Shown piece after piece: positions 9,942 through 22,823 of a stretch of 64,000 nucleotides of DNA (the stretch's first letter is position 1; every line of letters starts with the position of its first letter). Source of the DNA: Protea cynaroides. Taxonomy: Eukaryota; Streptophyta; Magnoliopsida; Proteales; Proteaceae. A program made the translations under genes and the position numbers. A model generated the notes under the pieces. The model was not told the origin of the DNA. It worked only from the letters and a program-made list of their open reading frames with translations, and ran no database searches. Location: positions 95,140,549 through 95,204,548 of the forward strand of contig CM053274.1 of NCBI GenBank assembly GCA_028583415.1. The letters run 5' to 3'.

Positions 9942-10167
9942 GTATAGAAATCCTCTCCTGCTTGAGATTTGGCAGGAGAGTTGGCGGTCCGGATGGATGG
10001 CCGACACCTGACTCTCTGGTGAATCCGAGCCCTTCATCCGAGCCGACACCTGAACAGACATCGACTCGGATGGAGGGCTCGGATTCACCTGAGAGCCAAG
10101 TGTCGGCCATCCATCCGGGCTGCCAACTCTCCTGCCAAAATCTCAGGCGGGAGAGGATGTGGATCGG
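9942..10167. mobile_element. Foldback MITE with exact 9-bp target duplication
   Basis: About 226 bp, flanked by GTGTTAATG on both sides (9933-9941, 10168-10176). The ends GGTATAGAAATCCTCTCCTG and the reverse complement of the right end (CGATCCACATCCTCTCCCG) are related to the 27829 and 28547 elements. The inner arms mirror GATGGCCGACACCTGACTCT and its complement, with TGAATCCGAGCCC blocks. Confidence 0.82.
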
Positions 10168-10301
10168 GTGTTAATGTAGCTGCCACTCCGCTCAGAGGTG
10201 CTGAAAAGGGGAGGAAGAGGAGAGAGAAAGAGAGAGGGGGTGTTAGAGGTGTTAATGTAACTGCCACTCCGTTCAGAGATACCTTCTTTCCACTGGGGTT
10301 G

Positions 10302-10447
10302 AAATCGTCTCCAATTATTGGAGGCTTCAATCGCTCATCCAGCGGTTGTAGTTAACTAGGCGCACCTACCGATGTATTGATTGACACGCCCAATTAACTC
10401 CAATAGTTGGATTGCCAATTGGAACCTCCAATAATTGGAGACGAATT
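10302..10447. mobile_element. Foldback MITE (TIR AATCGTCTCCAATTATTGGAGG)
   Basis: A 146-bp foldback. The left end AAATCGTCTCCAATTATTGG and the reverse-complemented right end AATTCGTCTCCAATTATTGG share at least 22 bp with one mismatch, and the arms continue with related sequence inside. The terminal ATCGTCTCC / TTCGTCTCC resembles that of several other MITEs here. No clear target duplication was found. Confidence 0.68.
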
Positions 10448-10543
10448 GCACTCCTTTCACTGTACAATTATCCATGATGAAAACTGACAATTACCAAACA
10501 GATAACCATGCAAATGCACAGTGGCACACTGTGAATCACTTTT

Positions 10544-11071
10544 CTAAAATTTCACTTCCGAACGTAGCAGAGTAGCGAAGGTAATGACGAGCAGAACATT
10601 AGAAATTAATAACAATGCAGTAGCTCTAAGCCATAAGAGTAACCAAGAAAAAAAAATCACCAGACATCCATAAACCCCCTGTTCCCAAAAGAGAGAAGAG
10701 AAAGAGATGAAATAGGTAGCAATAAAGATAGATATACCTCCAACAAGAACTGCGCTAGCCGATACGCAGTAGTTTTGAAGAAAGCGAAACATATTCAACT
10801 CTGAGAAAGAAATAGAAGATCCTGCAATAAGAAACAAAGAGTGAGGAGAAAAGCCAAAACTGCAAAACAGAGACAGCAAACAAAGAAAGTAAGAAGAGAG
10901 GAGTCCACATAAACAAAACATCAGAACCAGAAAGACTGAAGACATACAGGGGTTTGGAGTTGCAGAGAGAGGATTGCGAATGAAACTATATTGGTGAAAA
11001 CGTAAACAGTAATGTAATGGGGTTCTGTTGAGTTGGTTCTTTAAATAGGCGTGTCTTTCCCTCTCATACAA
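10544..11071 (-). other. Possible small transcription unit of unknown function
   Basis: On the minus strand a TATA-like CTATTTAAAG (about 11050) precedes a leader, an intron-like GTATGT...TTGCAG segment, and a short frame beginning MFRFLQNYCVSASAVLVGG that stays open, is very hydrophobic and ends at about 10548. I do not recognise the protein. Hydrophobic bias could simply reflect T-rich DNA. A GT lies just after VLVGG, so the frame beyond that may be intronic. Confidence 0.25.
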
Positions 11072-12320
11072 AAGACTTACATGCTACAGGGAATTAAAAA
11101 ATCGAAAATAAAGTAACAACTGTCACTCTCTAGGTACCTTTTGGCTTCAAGAGTCATGAGTGGACCTTTCCCCCCAGAAAAGAAGAGAGTCAAGAGTGCC
11201 CGACTCGGAAACGTGTGCCTGCGTTTCTCGCTAACCTGAGCATCAAGGTGCAATGCGCGCTTATAAACAATTTATTAGTTTGGACCTTTGGTTCGGTTTA
11301 AATGGTTCTTATTTTTCAAATTAAAACTGAACTGATTATCAATTGAATTATTGATTACTAATTGATTTCGATTAATTGGTTCATAAAAAATTTCTTATGT
11401 GATTCATGGAAATGATGAAAATTATATACTACATAAAAAAAATATCATGACTATTACAATTTCATATATTTTAATTTTTTTCTCCAAATATTTTATTACG
11501 TCTTGTCAAAAAAATATTTAATAATATATTATATATATATTTAATTAATATAATAATAGCCCATACTTTCTCTCACTACCCCAAGGAGCACATAAAGATA
11601 TGCAGTTAACAGATTTTATTTGGTTTTTATTCGATTAACCGACGGTTAATGGTTCTAAGTCGGTTTTCAAACGGTTTATTTATATGCAAAATCAAATCAA
11701 ATCGATTAATTTTGATTCGATTCAATTTTTATTGGCCGATTTCTATTCGATTTCCTGGTTTCAACTCAGAATTGACACTCTCACACAGCTTAGCATATTG
11801 TTGGGACCATATCAGATTGGACCCTTTTTGTTTAGATTTTCACCCTCCACAAAGGGTAGGGGTCCAATTGATTTGCCTAAGGGGCCATCAAGTTCTAACT
11901 ATTGGGAAAATAATCATGGGGTCTTTTTCCTATGTGTGTGTGTAAATTATGGAGATAGATAACAATAATGATACACGTAAATAGTAATTGTGAATAGTAC
12001 TTGTGAACAGTAACTATAAATAGTACCAATGAATAGTAACTATGTGAATAGTATCTGTAAATAATTATTATGTGGGTTTCACTCAGTATAACGTAATAGC
12101 AAAAATCAAGAATACTCCAAAATTTTAACGTAGAAAATCGTCCTTAAAGTGAAGGTAAAAACCACAAAGTTCTAATTTAAAAAATCTTCACTATGTTAAT
12201 AATAATGGGAATACAAGTCTTCCATTATCAATACTAGAAGCGTATAAAGTACTCACCGTACAAAGTGGAATTATAAGAGTTATAATATTCTCGACTAAAT
12301 TTGACGTGACAAACACAAGA
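11072..12320. other. Intergenic AT-rich DNA with a degenerate GAATAGTA minisatellite
   Basis: No gene recognised. 11990-12066 holds about six degenerate copies of a GAATAGTAxCTxTG-like motif. 11280-11770 is a degenerate GGTT/GATT-rich stretch of the kind that recurs at 14230-14410, 36000-36450 and 60040-60370. Confidence 0.5.
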
Positions 12321-12321
12321 A

Positions 12322-12780
12322 TCACAACGTCTTTCTCTGGACAGAGAGAATACTAATGTCACACAGCTACGCAAGTACATGAACCCACGTAATCGAAACC
12401 GTTCTCTTACTTTCTGGTTAAGTGTAAATTTATACTTTGCATTCTCTCAAAACAAATTTTTTTTTTCTTGTTCAGACTATTTTTATTCCTTCTTTCCCAT
12501 CCCCCTTTATATTGAACAGAGAAGAATGAATAGAAGGGGGAGAGGGAGGAAGCTTCCTTGAATCTTCTGTCTACACAGCCATGACCACCAACCGCTTTTC
12601 AACGTTCATTTTCATATTTTCTAGTTATAGCCACCAAATGAACTGAAACACAAAAAGTCCTAAACAACATTATGACAAAAGGAGAGGGAAGTCATGGGTG
12701 GGATCATGTATCCCCTCTTTTTGTCTTCTCCTCTTCTTAACTTTCTTGGGGAGGATCCAACAAATTCCCTTTCCTATTCA
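12322..12780 (+). repeat. Diverged non-coding duplication, copy 1 (pairs with 13322-14075)
   Basis: Shared blocks in order are GACAGAGAGAATAC / GACAAAGAGAATAC, AACCGTTCTCTTAC, CCCCTTTATA, GAAGAATGAATAG / GAGAATGAATAG, TTTTCAACGTTCATTTT / TTTTCAACATTCATTTT, CCACCAAATGAAC, ACAACATTATGAC and GTCTTCTCCTC. No coding signal. It could be a pair of LTRs of a degraded non-autonomous element, but no PBS or PPT was found. Confidence 0.6.
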
Positions 12781-13321
12781 TGAGAAATAATTTATCATAA
12801 CTTGTCATGTCACCATTCGTATATCTCTACTATACAAGCTGCTCCCATGACATACACAAAACATCTTAAGTTGTAGGAGTATCCATCGTATCTTACCAAT
12901 CTTACCATGTGAGTTTCTTCCTCTCATCCTTTACCTTCCAAGTGTGTATATCATTCTAAGTGCATCAATTAGCTCTCCATGCACCATTTTGCGTATACCA
13001 CTATTTGTGCCATTATGTGTCTATTTGTGCCATTATGTGTACACTGCATATGTATCATGTTGTGTACTTTACATACCTTGAATGAATGATGACTCTCAAT
13101 CATAGTACGGATCTATCCTTGCACTGGTTAAAACTTGTAACTTCATCATGCAACTACTCTTGCATGACTTTCCTGTTCGTTAGTCTTTGCTTCTTCAAAG
13201 CATTCTAGTTCACATTCTTTGTGTCTCTATTAATCTTGTTGTACATCTCCTCCATCATTATGCACCATGGGAGGAGGATCTTTAACAAGATTAATGAGGC
13301 ATCAGTAATCCTAGGAAAGAT

Positions 13322-14075
13322 TAAAATAAGATTTTCCTGGACAAAGAGAATACCAATGTCATGCCACTATACGAGTACAAAAACCCACTTAGAACCGTTC
13401 TCTTACATTCTGACTAAGTGTAAGTTATGTACTTTGAACTTTTTTATAACAATTCTTTTCTTGATCTCATTGTATCTTTTTTGTTCTTCACCCTTCCCCT
13501 TTATACAAAGGAGAGGAGAGGAGAATGAATAGGAGAGAGAAGAGATTCCCAAATCCTGGTATACATAAACCATGCCCACCAATCACTTTTCAACATTCAT
13601 TTTTGCATTTGGTGACTGAAAGTTTGAAACCACCAAATGAACATGGCCACCTTTGTTATCAAAAGTTTCTTTTTTTCTTTCATCCTAAAAAACTGTCATA
13701 CATGAGGAGTAGGTGGATCCGAATCGTCGAGGGAGACACCCCCATTGGATGGCCGACACGTGGTTTTTGGGAAAATCTGAGCCCTACGTCCGAGCCTACA
13801 CTTCTTGTTGGATCGGCTTCTCGGCTGGGAGTCTGCTCGAAAGTAAAGCTTGGATTTTTCTGAGAACCACGTGTCGACCATTTGATGGGGGCATCTCTCT
13901 CCTCTCTGAAGTACAAGAAGGAGACGATTTGAATCCGGAATAGGTGGCTCAAACACAGAAAACCTCTACAACATTATGACAAATTGAGTGGGAAGTTGTG
14001 AGGGACCGTGTGTGCCTCTTCCTTTGGTCTTCTCCTCCTCATGACTCTCATGAGAAGGACCCGATACAAACTCAA
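13322..14075 (+). repeat. Diverged non-coding duplication, copy 2
   Basis: Collinear with 12322-12780 and interrupted by the MITE at 13715-13936, which copy 1 lacks. The interval between the copies (12781-13321) has a 20-bp tandem repeat of CTATTTGTGCCATTATGTGT near 13000-13040 and nothing else recognisable. Confidence 0.6.
13715..13936. mobile_element. Foldback MITE with 9-bp target duplication
   Basis: About 222 bp. The ends GGATCCGAATCGTC and (reverse complement) GGATTCAAATCGTCTCC are inverted repeats, and the arms carry GATGGCCGACACGTGG and CCACGTGTCGACCA. Flanking 9-mers are GGAGTAGGT (13706-13714) and GGAATAGGT (13937-13945). Absent from the collinear copy at 12322-12780. The arms contain CACGTG cores. 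Confidence 0.82.
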
Positions 14076-15324
14076 AGGTCAATGGAAAACCTCAAATGCG
14101 CATGACCCTCTTTTCAAGGATTTGTGGCATGAATTTGAGGTAGTTATGTAATTACTCTTTCCTTCCTCCTTTGGAAAACAAAACTATATGAATTATCATT
14201 CCATGGGGAACTTTATCATGTAATTTGCATTGTTTTAAATCCAAGTATCAATCATGTTCAAAACCAATATGATCCATATTGGATTGATGTATGGTTCTAA
14301 TGGATAACCAATGCGTGTCCGATCATCATTAAAATTATATAAAAATAGAATGGATCGGGATCGATCAAATCCAAAATCGATACGAAACAGTCGATCCAAC
14401 CGATCCAGTATTGATACCTTGAACCATGGCAATCAGTATCCGAACTAATAAGGGGTCACAGTGCCTTCTTATGTGTAAACTTAGTGGCACTTAGATGTAA
14501 TTGAACATATCACATCTCTCATTTTTGGATAAAGAGAAACTAACAAGATCGCACATGTTTTATCAATATTGTAATCCAATCCTGTAAAGCAATTCTTTTA
14601 TGTCAATGACTTAACAAAAGATCTAAAGAATAGTGTAGCAAGAGATGCTTCGGGTATCTCTTTTGGTATCATTTTTGTTTTTGTTTTTATTTTTCATTTA
14701 TTTATCAAAAATCATTAATAAAAATTATTTGTTTATCAAAAATAAAATTTTGTTTGGTAATTAACTAGGCATAATATATTATAGAATGAGAAATATGTTT
14801 AGCATGCATATGTGTAGAATAATTTTTAAAACTTCGAATAGATCCAAATAATGAAGGATCCAATCCAAAGAACACAAATTAAGCAGATCCCACCAATTGT
14901 TATAATCATAAAAAAAAATTATATAAAAAAAAAATTATCCAAACTAGCCAATCAATTTGATTTATTTGGTCATCTTTTTCATCTTCTTTCTTAGATGCCT
15001 CTTATGCTCTGTTTTATTTAAAAACATATTTTCATCAATACTTCCAAGTTCCACACTCTTATTAAAAAATGCCAAGTACTCAAATTACCAACCCACAAAT
15101 TTTCAATTCAAAACACTCAATCTAGACCAATGTAGTAATAATGGACAGTGGCAGTGAGAATCCTAGCCACTCAAAATGCATTGGGATGTCCTCACTGATC
15201 ACTCCAAATGCATCAGTGAATGGTTAGAATCCGCATTGTCACTTCAGCCTAACTACAGTGAATTTTTTTTCTATCCCCACAAGGATTTTATTTCCCTCAG
15301 GGCCTTAAGCATTTCTCTTTAGTT
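14076..15324. other. Intergenic DNA, no gene recognised
   Basis: AT-rich. 14230-14410 is a degenerate stretch rich in CGATCC/GGATCG motifs with no clear boundaries. No coding similarity recognised. Confidence 0.5.
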
Positions 15325-16000
15325 CTATTAAAGAGACGCAGTTGTCTTTTTTCCATTTTTATAAATTTCTTGGTTCTTAAGTTTTCTTCATGCCAGTCTA
15401 TTTATGCATAAATTTATACGCGGTAAGACCAACTCAGAATTGGAAATGAAAGAAAAAGCACGGCAAAATTTCAGAACTTTTGAAGAGAATATGCTCTGCA
15501 TTTGCCGGCTTTTTTTGGGTAAATAAAATATTCTAGATAAAAAGGTTTATTAATAAAAGTAAAATTCAATTTTGCCGGCTTGCTTGACCCAAAAAATGAA
15601 AAGGAAACAAAGAATGAGAAATATCATGGGAAGTTACCCCCCTACTTTCCTCTCGGTTGTTTCTTCTAACATTCTCTCTCCTCCCTTATTCATGTTAATT
15701 TTGAACCATCTCTTCTTTGATCATTTATAAACATTTTCACTTTTATTGGCAAAAAAAGGCCCAACTCCTCCTGCTTTATTAAAAAAATTAAAATGGGTCT
15801 CAAATCAAAGTTCAAAGTACATGGTTCGGGATCAGCCCTGACCGGTTCTGATCCAATTTTCAGTCAGATCGGTCTGAATCAATCCCTAAAATCCTAGAAC
15901 CGGCTACACAAGATTGAAAACCAACTCTGTATAGTTTTCAATCAGCTGGTATGAGGATTGGCCTCAATCTATTCCGATCCAATCCGCGATATAATTCCTC
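15325..16000 (+). repeat. Dispersed unclassified repeat, copy 2
   Basis: Collinear with 1075-1600 (shared TTTTTATAAATTTCTTGG and CTGAATCAATCCCTAAAA blocks). It is followed directly by a (GA)n tract at 16010-16051. Confidence 0.6.
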
Positions 16001-16003
16001 AAA

Positions 16004-16009
<6 letters not shown>

Positions 16010-16051
<42 letters not shown>
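16010..16051. repeat. (GA)n microsatellite
   Basis: A pure GA tract of about 42 bases. Confidence 0.95.
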
Positions 16052-16055
<4 letters not shown>

Positions 16056-16828
16056 GCAACATGATCAGTTGGGTTAGGCCAACTTCAAACTTGATTTTTT
16101 GAAGACCTGAGAAGTATGCACAGGGCCAGGGTTTGGGCCCAACAGAATTTAAATTTATAGAGAAATCAAATTTATTTAAAGAAAGAACCTTGTAACATGG
16201 GGCTCAGGTGAAATGGTAATATGGAAAAGTCTCTACATCTAATTACAGAACATTTCACTATGTGTCTAAAATGCTTTCTCATACTACAGTTCACTCTGGC
16301 TAGTATCTCCAATCCTTCCTTCTCCCCTATTGAACGAGCTGCAGTTCCTCTGACCCCTGGATGTACGTTACAAAACATTTGTCTTTCAAAAAGTGGGCCA
16401 TTAGTTGTAAACAAGGTTTTAGTAATTGGTATCGGATCAGCTTTAACGGTCAATTCATATTGGTATTGGTAGACATTGATACAGTGCGAATATTACATGA
16501 ATATAAATTGAATAATACTCTTCTGATCATTAACTTTTGGCATAACAGATGTGTAAGTCTTCTAGTCTTATATAAGCTGAGATATGAAAAAAAAATCTTG
16601 TTTAAGTCTATGAAATAACACCCTGACAAACAAATATACAAATAAAACACATTTTTGACTCCCTCTGCGAAAAATTACAAGATACCCAAGATAATAAAAT
16701 AAAATAAATGCACATCAGAGCTCAAAAACCCATTCAGGGCCTGGCTCCAAGATTACAGAAAAAATTACCCAGGACGAGATTTTTTTTTTTTTTTTTTGCA
16801 CCTCTTGGTATAAATTGAAGATTTAAAT

Positions 16829-16934
<106 letters not shown>

Positions 16935-16990
16935 GCACGAAAAATAAGAAACCTACTGCAACTAATAAAACACTAGTTGTCATAAAAAAG

Positions 16991-19900
16991 CTATTGTCTT
17001 TGTAAGCTATGATGCTGGACAGGTGATAGAAGTCTGGTTATGAAGGGTGACAAAGCTGCAAGTAATGCTCTGGGGCATTCCTCATGTGGAAGATGGCCAC
17101 ATCCTGATACTGCAACCAGTCTCTGCATGAAAATAAGGTTAAATTAATTAATACAAATGGTTAATAATGATTTTCACACTTAATGTATACAAGGATAATG
17201 CGAATTTCTCAGAGTTGCTTCTATCTACCATCTTTGGAATCCAAAATCCCAGCTAAAACTAAATCTAATGCTAGTTTAATATGCACAGAACCTATCACGG
17301 GAGTTAAAAGTCCAACAATCCAAACAGATCCGTTTTATTTTTTATAAAATTCAAGGAATAAGATCATGGTATCATGGTGCAAGGCCACAAATGCTTACAA
17401 GAAATGTCAAAATATCAAAAGGAATAAGAGAAAAGATTTAACAGGTGATACGTTTGTTAAATTCACATGAAAAAAATTCCACCACCTAAGAATATCAATG
17501 AACCTCAACCTCTATGGAAACACAAACAAACTCTTTTTGTTAGGTCCATCAAGGCCAGTGAACTACATCTTTATCTGGGACAACACAACTCTGTCTTTGG
17601 TGTGGTTGGGATGAGAGGGAGATGGAATTTCTCGATTTTTCTTGGTCCCAAAATGATCAAAATGGATAAGGGAACAAAAACACTTACAGAATTTTCAAGC
17701 TTTGAAGCCATAGCTTGAGCAGATTTAAGTGGGACAAGGGCATCCTCAGCCCCAGCAACAACCAAAATCGGCAGGTCCTTAACTACTTTCAGCAACAATT
17801 CAGCATTTTCTGGTGAGAAGACTGTTTCATATGACAGGCTACCGATCTCATAAAGTGCTTCATCCCATCCTTCAATGCATAGGGGTGCCTGATCACATGA
17901 TAAAGTTGCTAGTCAGAAATGCATATCTGACCAACCTGCCATGCAAGTCATTACCTGAATTTAAGTGAACATAATATTGCTTCAAATAGTACCATACAAC
18001 AGTATAACAAAAACATTAACAAACTGAAAAAAAAAGGAATGTGTAAATTAAAGCAACGATAACAAAACCAAATTTATCAATTTATCACAAGGAAAAAAGA
18101 AAATCAGATGTTCAGTTACTCCATAATCCTTTTGATACTATAAGATAAATGCAAGTCTTTAACAGCTAATTGAGTGAATTCAAGCAAGGACGGCCAAGAT
18201 CAAATGTAAGCCTTCATTAACTGTTTACTTTATCCACTCCCTACTCAAACTCCCAACCCCAGGTTTCTTTCCTTAAGACCATAATTGAAACCTACCCATG
18301 TAATGAAAGAGGTTATAAGTTTAGAAATTCTATCTTTCACCCTTTATTTCCCATTTTAACTGAATAGAGCTTTCGTGTGTTCTTCAGAAATATCAAATAC
18401 TACACAAATATCAAATATTGTGATTAGTAAATGAGTAATTTTGCGGATGAAACACTTAACCACCACCCTTACCCCCAAAGAAAAGTAAATGACATGTATG
18501 TTCTTGATATGAAATACATTGTAACCAAGATAGCAATGTCTGTGGTAACTTAAATTACATATGAGGAAACATAAATTCTGGAACATTTAAAAATGCTTGA
18601 ATAGCTAACTTCCAATCCTGAACTTAAGATTGAATAGTTAATTTCTTGTCGATAACCATACCTTGTACACACTCAAGACCTCTGTGGTTAACTTCCTTGC
18701 ATCATACCATGCTCGTCGATTAACCACTTGAGTTATCTCAGTTCTTAGTAGGGGGCGGACTGCACGTTTCTTCCCCAGGTAAGTACGCAGAAGAATCCTA
18801 GCAAAAGCAGGGACAACTTGCCTTGACAAGCTGACACTGAGAAGTACAATTCCCTTGATCTCTACCTGGGAGATGCAATAAATAGTGAAAACATTAATCA
18901 CAGGAAGTTAGAAAGAAATCACCAAGTATTTTGATAAGATAATTGAGACAATCTACTGCTCATGTCATAAACTTGAAACAGAATTGGTGGTTCAAAATCC
19001 AATGGGTGCACCAACATTCTGATAATTGATGTGATAATCACAAAAGCAAAGATAGAACCTAAAACCCATCATTTCTACTGTTCAAGCAGGGCACGATCCC
19101 ATTAATTAGGACATACACACCTGATTGAGGTGTCAATTCAGTTTGTAGAAGCTATTGAAAATTGTATCTAACAGTGATGTTTTAAGCTCATAAGCCAGAA
19201 ATTTTCAGCATGTACAAAAATCTAACTAGCTTACTCACGTGGACTGAAGTTGCAGATGTCTGAAGTTTTTGTGCAGCTTTCATAACAAGAAGGCCTCCAT
19301 CATCATGACCAACAAGTACCACAGAAGAAAAACCCATCTCCGAACAGAAAGCAATGAGCAGGTCAACCTGATAAGCATGATAATCAAAAACATGAAAATT
19401 ACGTCTGACAAAGCCTCAAGATACAAGACAGGGTTTGAGGTTGGACAAAAAATTTGGTACTGGGCAACTAGTAAAGAAGCATATACAATTGAAAGCCACA
19501 TAAGCAGCAAAAGAAAAATCAAGTAACTGTAACAAAATATTTTTACAACTCATCAAAACTTCTCTATGTCCTCATAAAATTAACTACATTGGTGTTTCAG
19601 TTCACCCATTTCAGTTTTCAGATTTATCATTTTTAAATATTTTTTTTGCATTACTTTACACTTATCTAATTATCAAGATTATTTAAATATTGCAATCTAA
19701 AAGTTTTTGAATCTTTTTCATCCATTAAAATTTTCAGATTCAATTCACATTTTGAAACATTTGCTTTTACTTTTCATTGGTATATCATTAACATAGTACA
19801 CTGAACCGTAAGCAATATACATTCCATTTTTCTGGCAAAGATAATCTAAGAGATGATATGTTGTGCTCCTAATATGAAATGGGCCTAAATTCATGATATG

Positions 19901-22823
19901 GACCTAGAAATCTTTGCTTAAAACAGTTCCGCAAGCTAAACTTTGTGACAGGAACTTCACACCTTGTAATTTTCTATGAAGAACTGTCCAATAATTCATT
20001 GACAGTACAGAGATGGAGCACAACTCAAAACTACACTGTTTCCTCACAAGCATATCCCAACATCTAACCCAAGCAAATTAACCTTGCAACAGAGACTGAA
20101 GTGACAACTTGTGACACAAATCTAGGATTTAGCGATAGGGTAATACTTATAAAACTAAATATTGCTTTCCCCCTTGCACAAAACACACACAAACACTGCA
20201 CATGCACATAGTTGTACCGGTAATGGTAGTTAAAGTGTCATTACCCAATGCAGGTCCGGCCTATGTAAGGTCCTAAAAAGGGTGAGTTTGGAAACGGTCT
20301 TAACCTTTGACATTTTTTTGCACAAAGTGGCTACTTTGGCATTTACTCTGATAGCCTGAACCTTTTACCGTTGCTTCACCAATGATAGTAGTAATAAATA
20401 AATAAAAGTTCAAAGTAAAGTAAGCAATCACCTGAGTTTCAAGCTTATAAGGATTTGGCAATTGCTTTTCCTCCCACTCCTTCCTCTGTGGTCTAGAAGT
20501 TAATCCCCAGCCAGGCCGATCAAAGGCTGCAACAGTGCAACCAACCTGCCTTGCCAGCACCCCCATCACATGCCTCCATGAGAAGACACCCCCACCAAAT
20601 CCATGCACAAGAACAATGCCAAACTTCCCAGTTCTCTCTACGTCTCCATCCAAGCTCACAGGATTTGACAGCCCTCTTTCACAATTACCATCATCCAGGC
20701 TGAAAACAGGAATTTCTTCCGACAAGTAAACAGGAGATGTTGCAGAACCATCTAATAATGGATCATATAGAAAGGAACTGTGAAATTGGTTGCTAAAGCT
20801 CCGGTGGAGATTATACTGAGTTTTAGATGGAGTAGTTTGTGGTGGTGACCTGTCAAGTTTAAGCCTTCCTGAGGTCATTCTTGGTGAGCTGCAACTGGAA
20901 TTGAATTGAAGAAAGGTAGTGGACGCTATAGACCTAGACGAGGATTCAGACAGGCTGAGCTTGTAATGAAGAGTAAGACCTTGGCAGGCAATAAATAAGC
21001 TGTCACTATCTGCAAGTAGTCTCACTGAAAGTTCTCTTTCATCACGAGCTACAGCAAAAGGTTTTCTCCACGTCTCACTGTCACTTTTTGGGGTTTTCCC
21101 TGAAGAGGGTGTGGGAGATCGTGGAATCTTCTGGAAGCCAGAAAACACATTCTTGCAGGATAAGACCTGTAATTTAAGGATTGAATAGTCAGATCACCAA
21201 TCCACATGCATTATTCTTTCATAGCTGCAAAAATATATCTAGAACAAAGTCCTTGGAAGGTACATCTATATCACCAATCATATTTATGTTATGTGCAGTA
21301 GATTGATATACAAGACCGAAAAGGCGCATCTTGTGTGCATGTGTATTATGAAATTGTACACATTGTCCTATAACGCCAAAACAGGAAGATAATACATGTT
21401 CTGTTGTTTTCTATCCAAAAGCTCTGAAGGACTGAATGTAGTATGACATGAGATGGAAGAACATATAATTATAAGAATAAGAAAAAGCATTCTCACAATA
21501 AACTTACTGCATCTGGGTCGACTCTGTGAAACAGGAGCTTTCTCCGTGCTTTACAGCTGGTTCTATAGGCAACCACAATATGGCCCAGAGCAAAGACTAA
21601 TGAAGAGAAGAACAAAACAGGCATTCCCCAAGACTTCTTCAAATGAATCTTTTGCTTTGCTGGGGAGGAAGAAGCTTCATCCTCAATTTTGGAAGTTACA
21701 GCGAAGATACAAGCCTTTACTGATAGAATAAGAACAGAGACAAAGGAGCAGAGTGTCGCTGTTCCAAGATAAGGCCCGTGAGATAGCCCTGGGGCATCAC
21801 AAAAAGAATAAACACCTGCACCGAAAATCCTGCCCAAATTATTACACCGATATTTGTTTATTATAGTGTAAGAAGAAAGTTATACGTGGAGTAGAGGTAT
21901 CAGTATTTTCTTATGCGACAACGAACACCTAATGGAACATTTAAATTTCTTATGGAACATCGATATGCATTAATTGTGAGCAGTATTACTTGCCTTAATG
22001 AAGAAAAAGAAGTCATGATGTGAATTTAGGCATCATTCGGGAAGGAAAATAATATCATCTCTAACAAAAGGAAATTTAGAAAAAAAAAACAAACAATTAA
22101 AATTATTCTGCTTGTGCGGGCATTCAGAATAAACCCTGCTACCATTCCCAATGGTGCATTTTTTTTCCTGGTTGAAAGGACTACCATATTTCTATATAAA
22201 ATTATAAGTTTTCGATGGGAAACTGTTTCTCCAGAAAGCCTCAAATCATGCAGCGATCTGTTCATGAAAGTCAGCCTCTGTTTAATCACCACTTATCAAG
22301 CATTTTCCAGAAGAGATTCTCAAACACGAAAACGGGCTTTCCAATGTAAGGCTTTGAAAAAAAGGGCCTAATTCACTGCAACATTTCCTTTTAGCTAAAG
22401 GCAAAAGGAAAATAAAAATTAGGAAAGTTACAGAAAAAGTGTTACTTATAATGTCAATAGCCTGCGGTTTCCAATGTAGCATTTCCAATCTTTCATCGAA
22501 GGAAACATGTTAAAAGAGAAGAAGTAAAAGGAAAGAGGAACGGGTATACGTTTCATACACGTTATCACGAAAGATCTGATCACCGAAAAAAGGGGAATAT
22601 CCACCAGAGAACTTCTGAACCCGTATCTATGCAAATGCTCTTTGAAGCTATGGCATCTCACACAGGTAAAGCTCGAAATTAAAACACAAGGCACTAGTAT
22701 ATCTCCGAGAGCGACAAGCACAGGCGCCGAAAGAATAAGAAGTGACGCTACCATCGTCAACATGAAGAAAACCGTCCGAATCAATCTTCTTATCCTCTCG
22801 ACATATCCTTTTCCGGAAGCCAT
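16991..22823 (-). CDS. Membrane-anchored alpha/beta-hydrolase, seven exons, 657 aa
   Basis: Exons on the minus strand are 22823-22559, 21815-21508, 21166-20432, 19367-19239, 18865-18662, 17888-17688 and 17122-16991. All junctions are GT/AG and keep one frame from ATG to TAG. Residues about 15-190 hold three or four hydrophobic segments; 192-436 include a low-complexity Ser-rich linker, then LVHGFGGG (oxyanion region, HG at 379-380). The nucleophile elbow is VLVGHDDGG with Asp458 at the nucleophile position, then AGAEDALVP (Asp596) and GCGHLPHEE (His624). An Asp nucleophile is found in epoxide-hydrolase and dehalogenase-type members, whereas lipases use Ser. It resembles the uncharacterised Arabidopsis family that includes At3g10840 and At1g52750. 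The substrate is unknown. Confidence 0.88.

Noticed and set aside
11280..11770. GGTT/CGGT-rich stretches (also at 14230, 26395, 36000 and 60040) as telomere-like or tandem satellite DNA
   Set aside because: The motifs are irregular, have no fixed period and no clear ends; they look like degenerate dispersed repeats.
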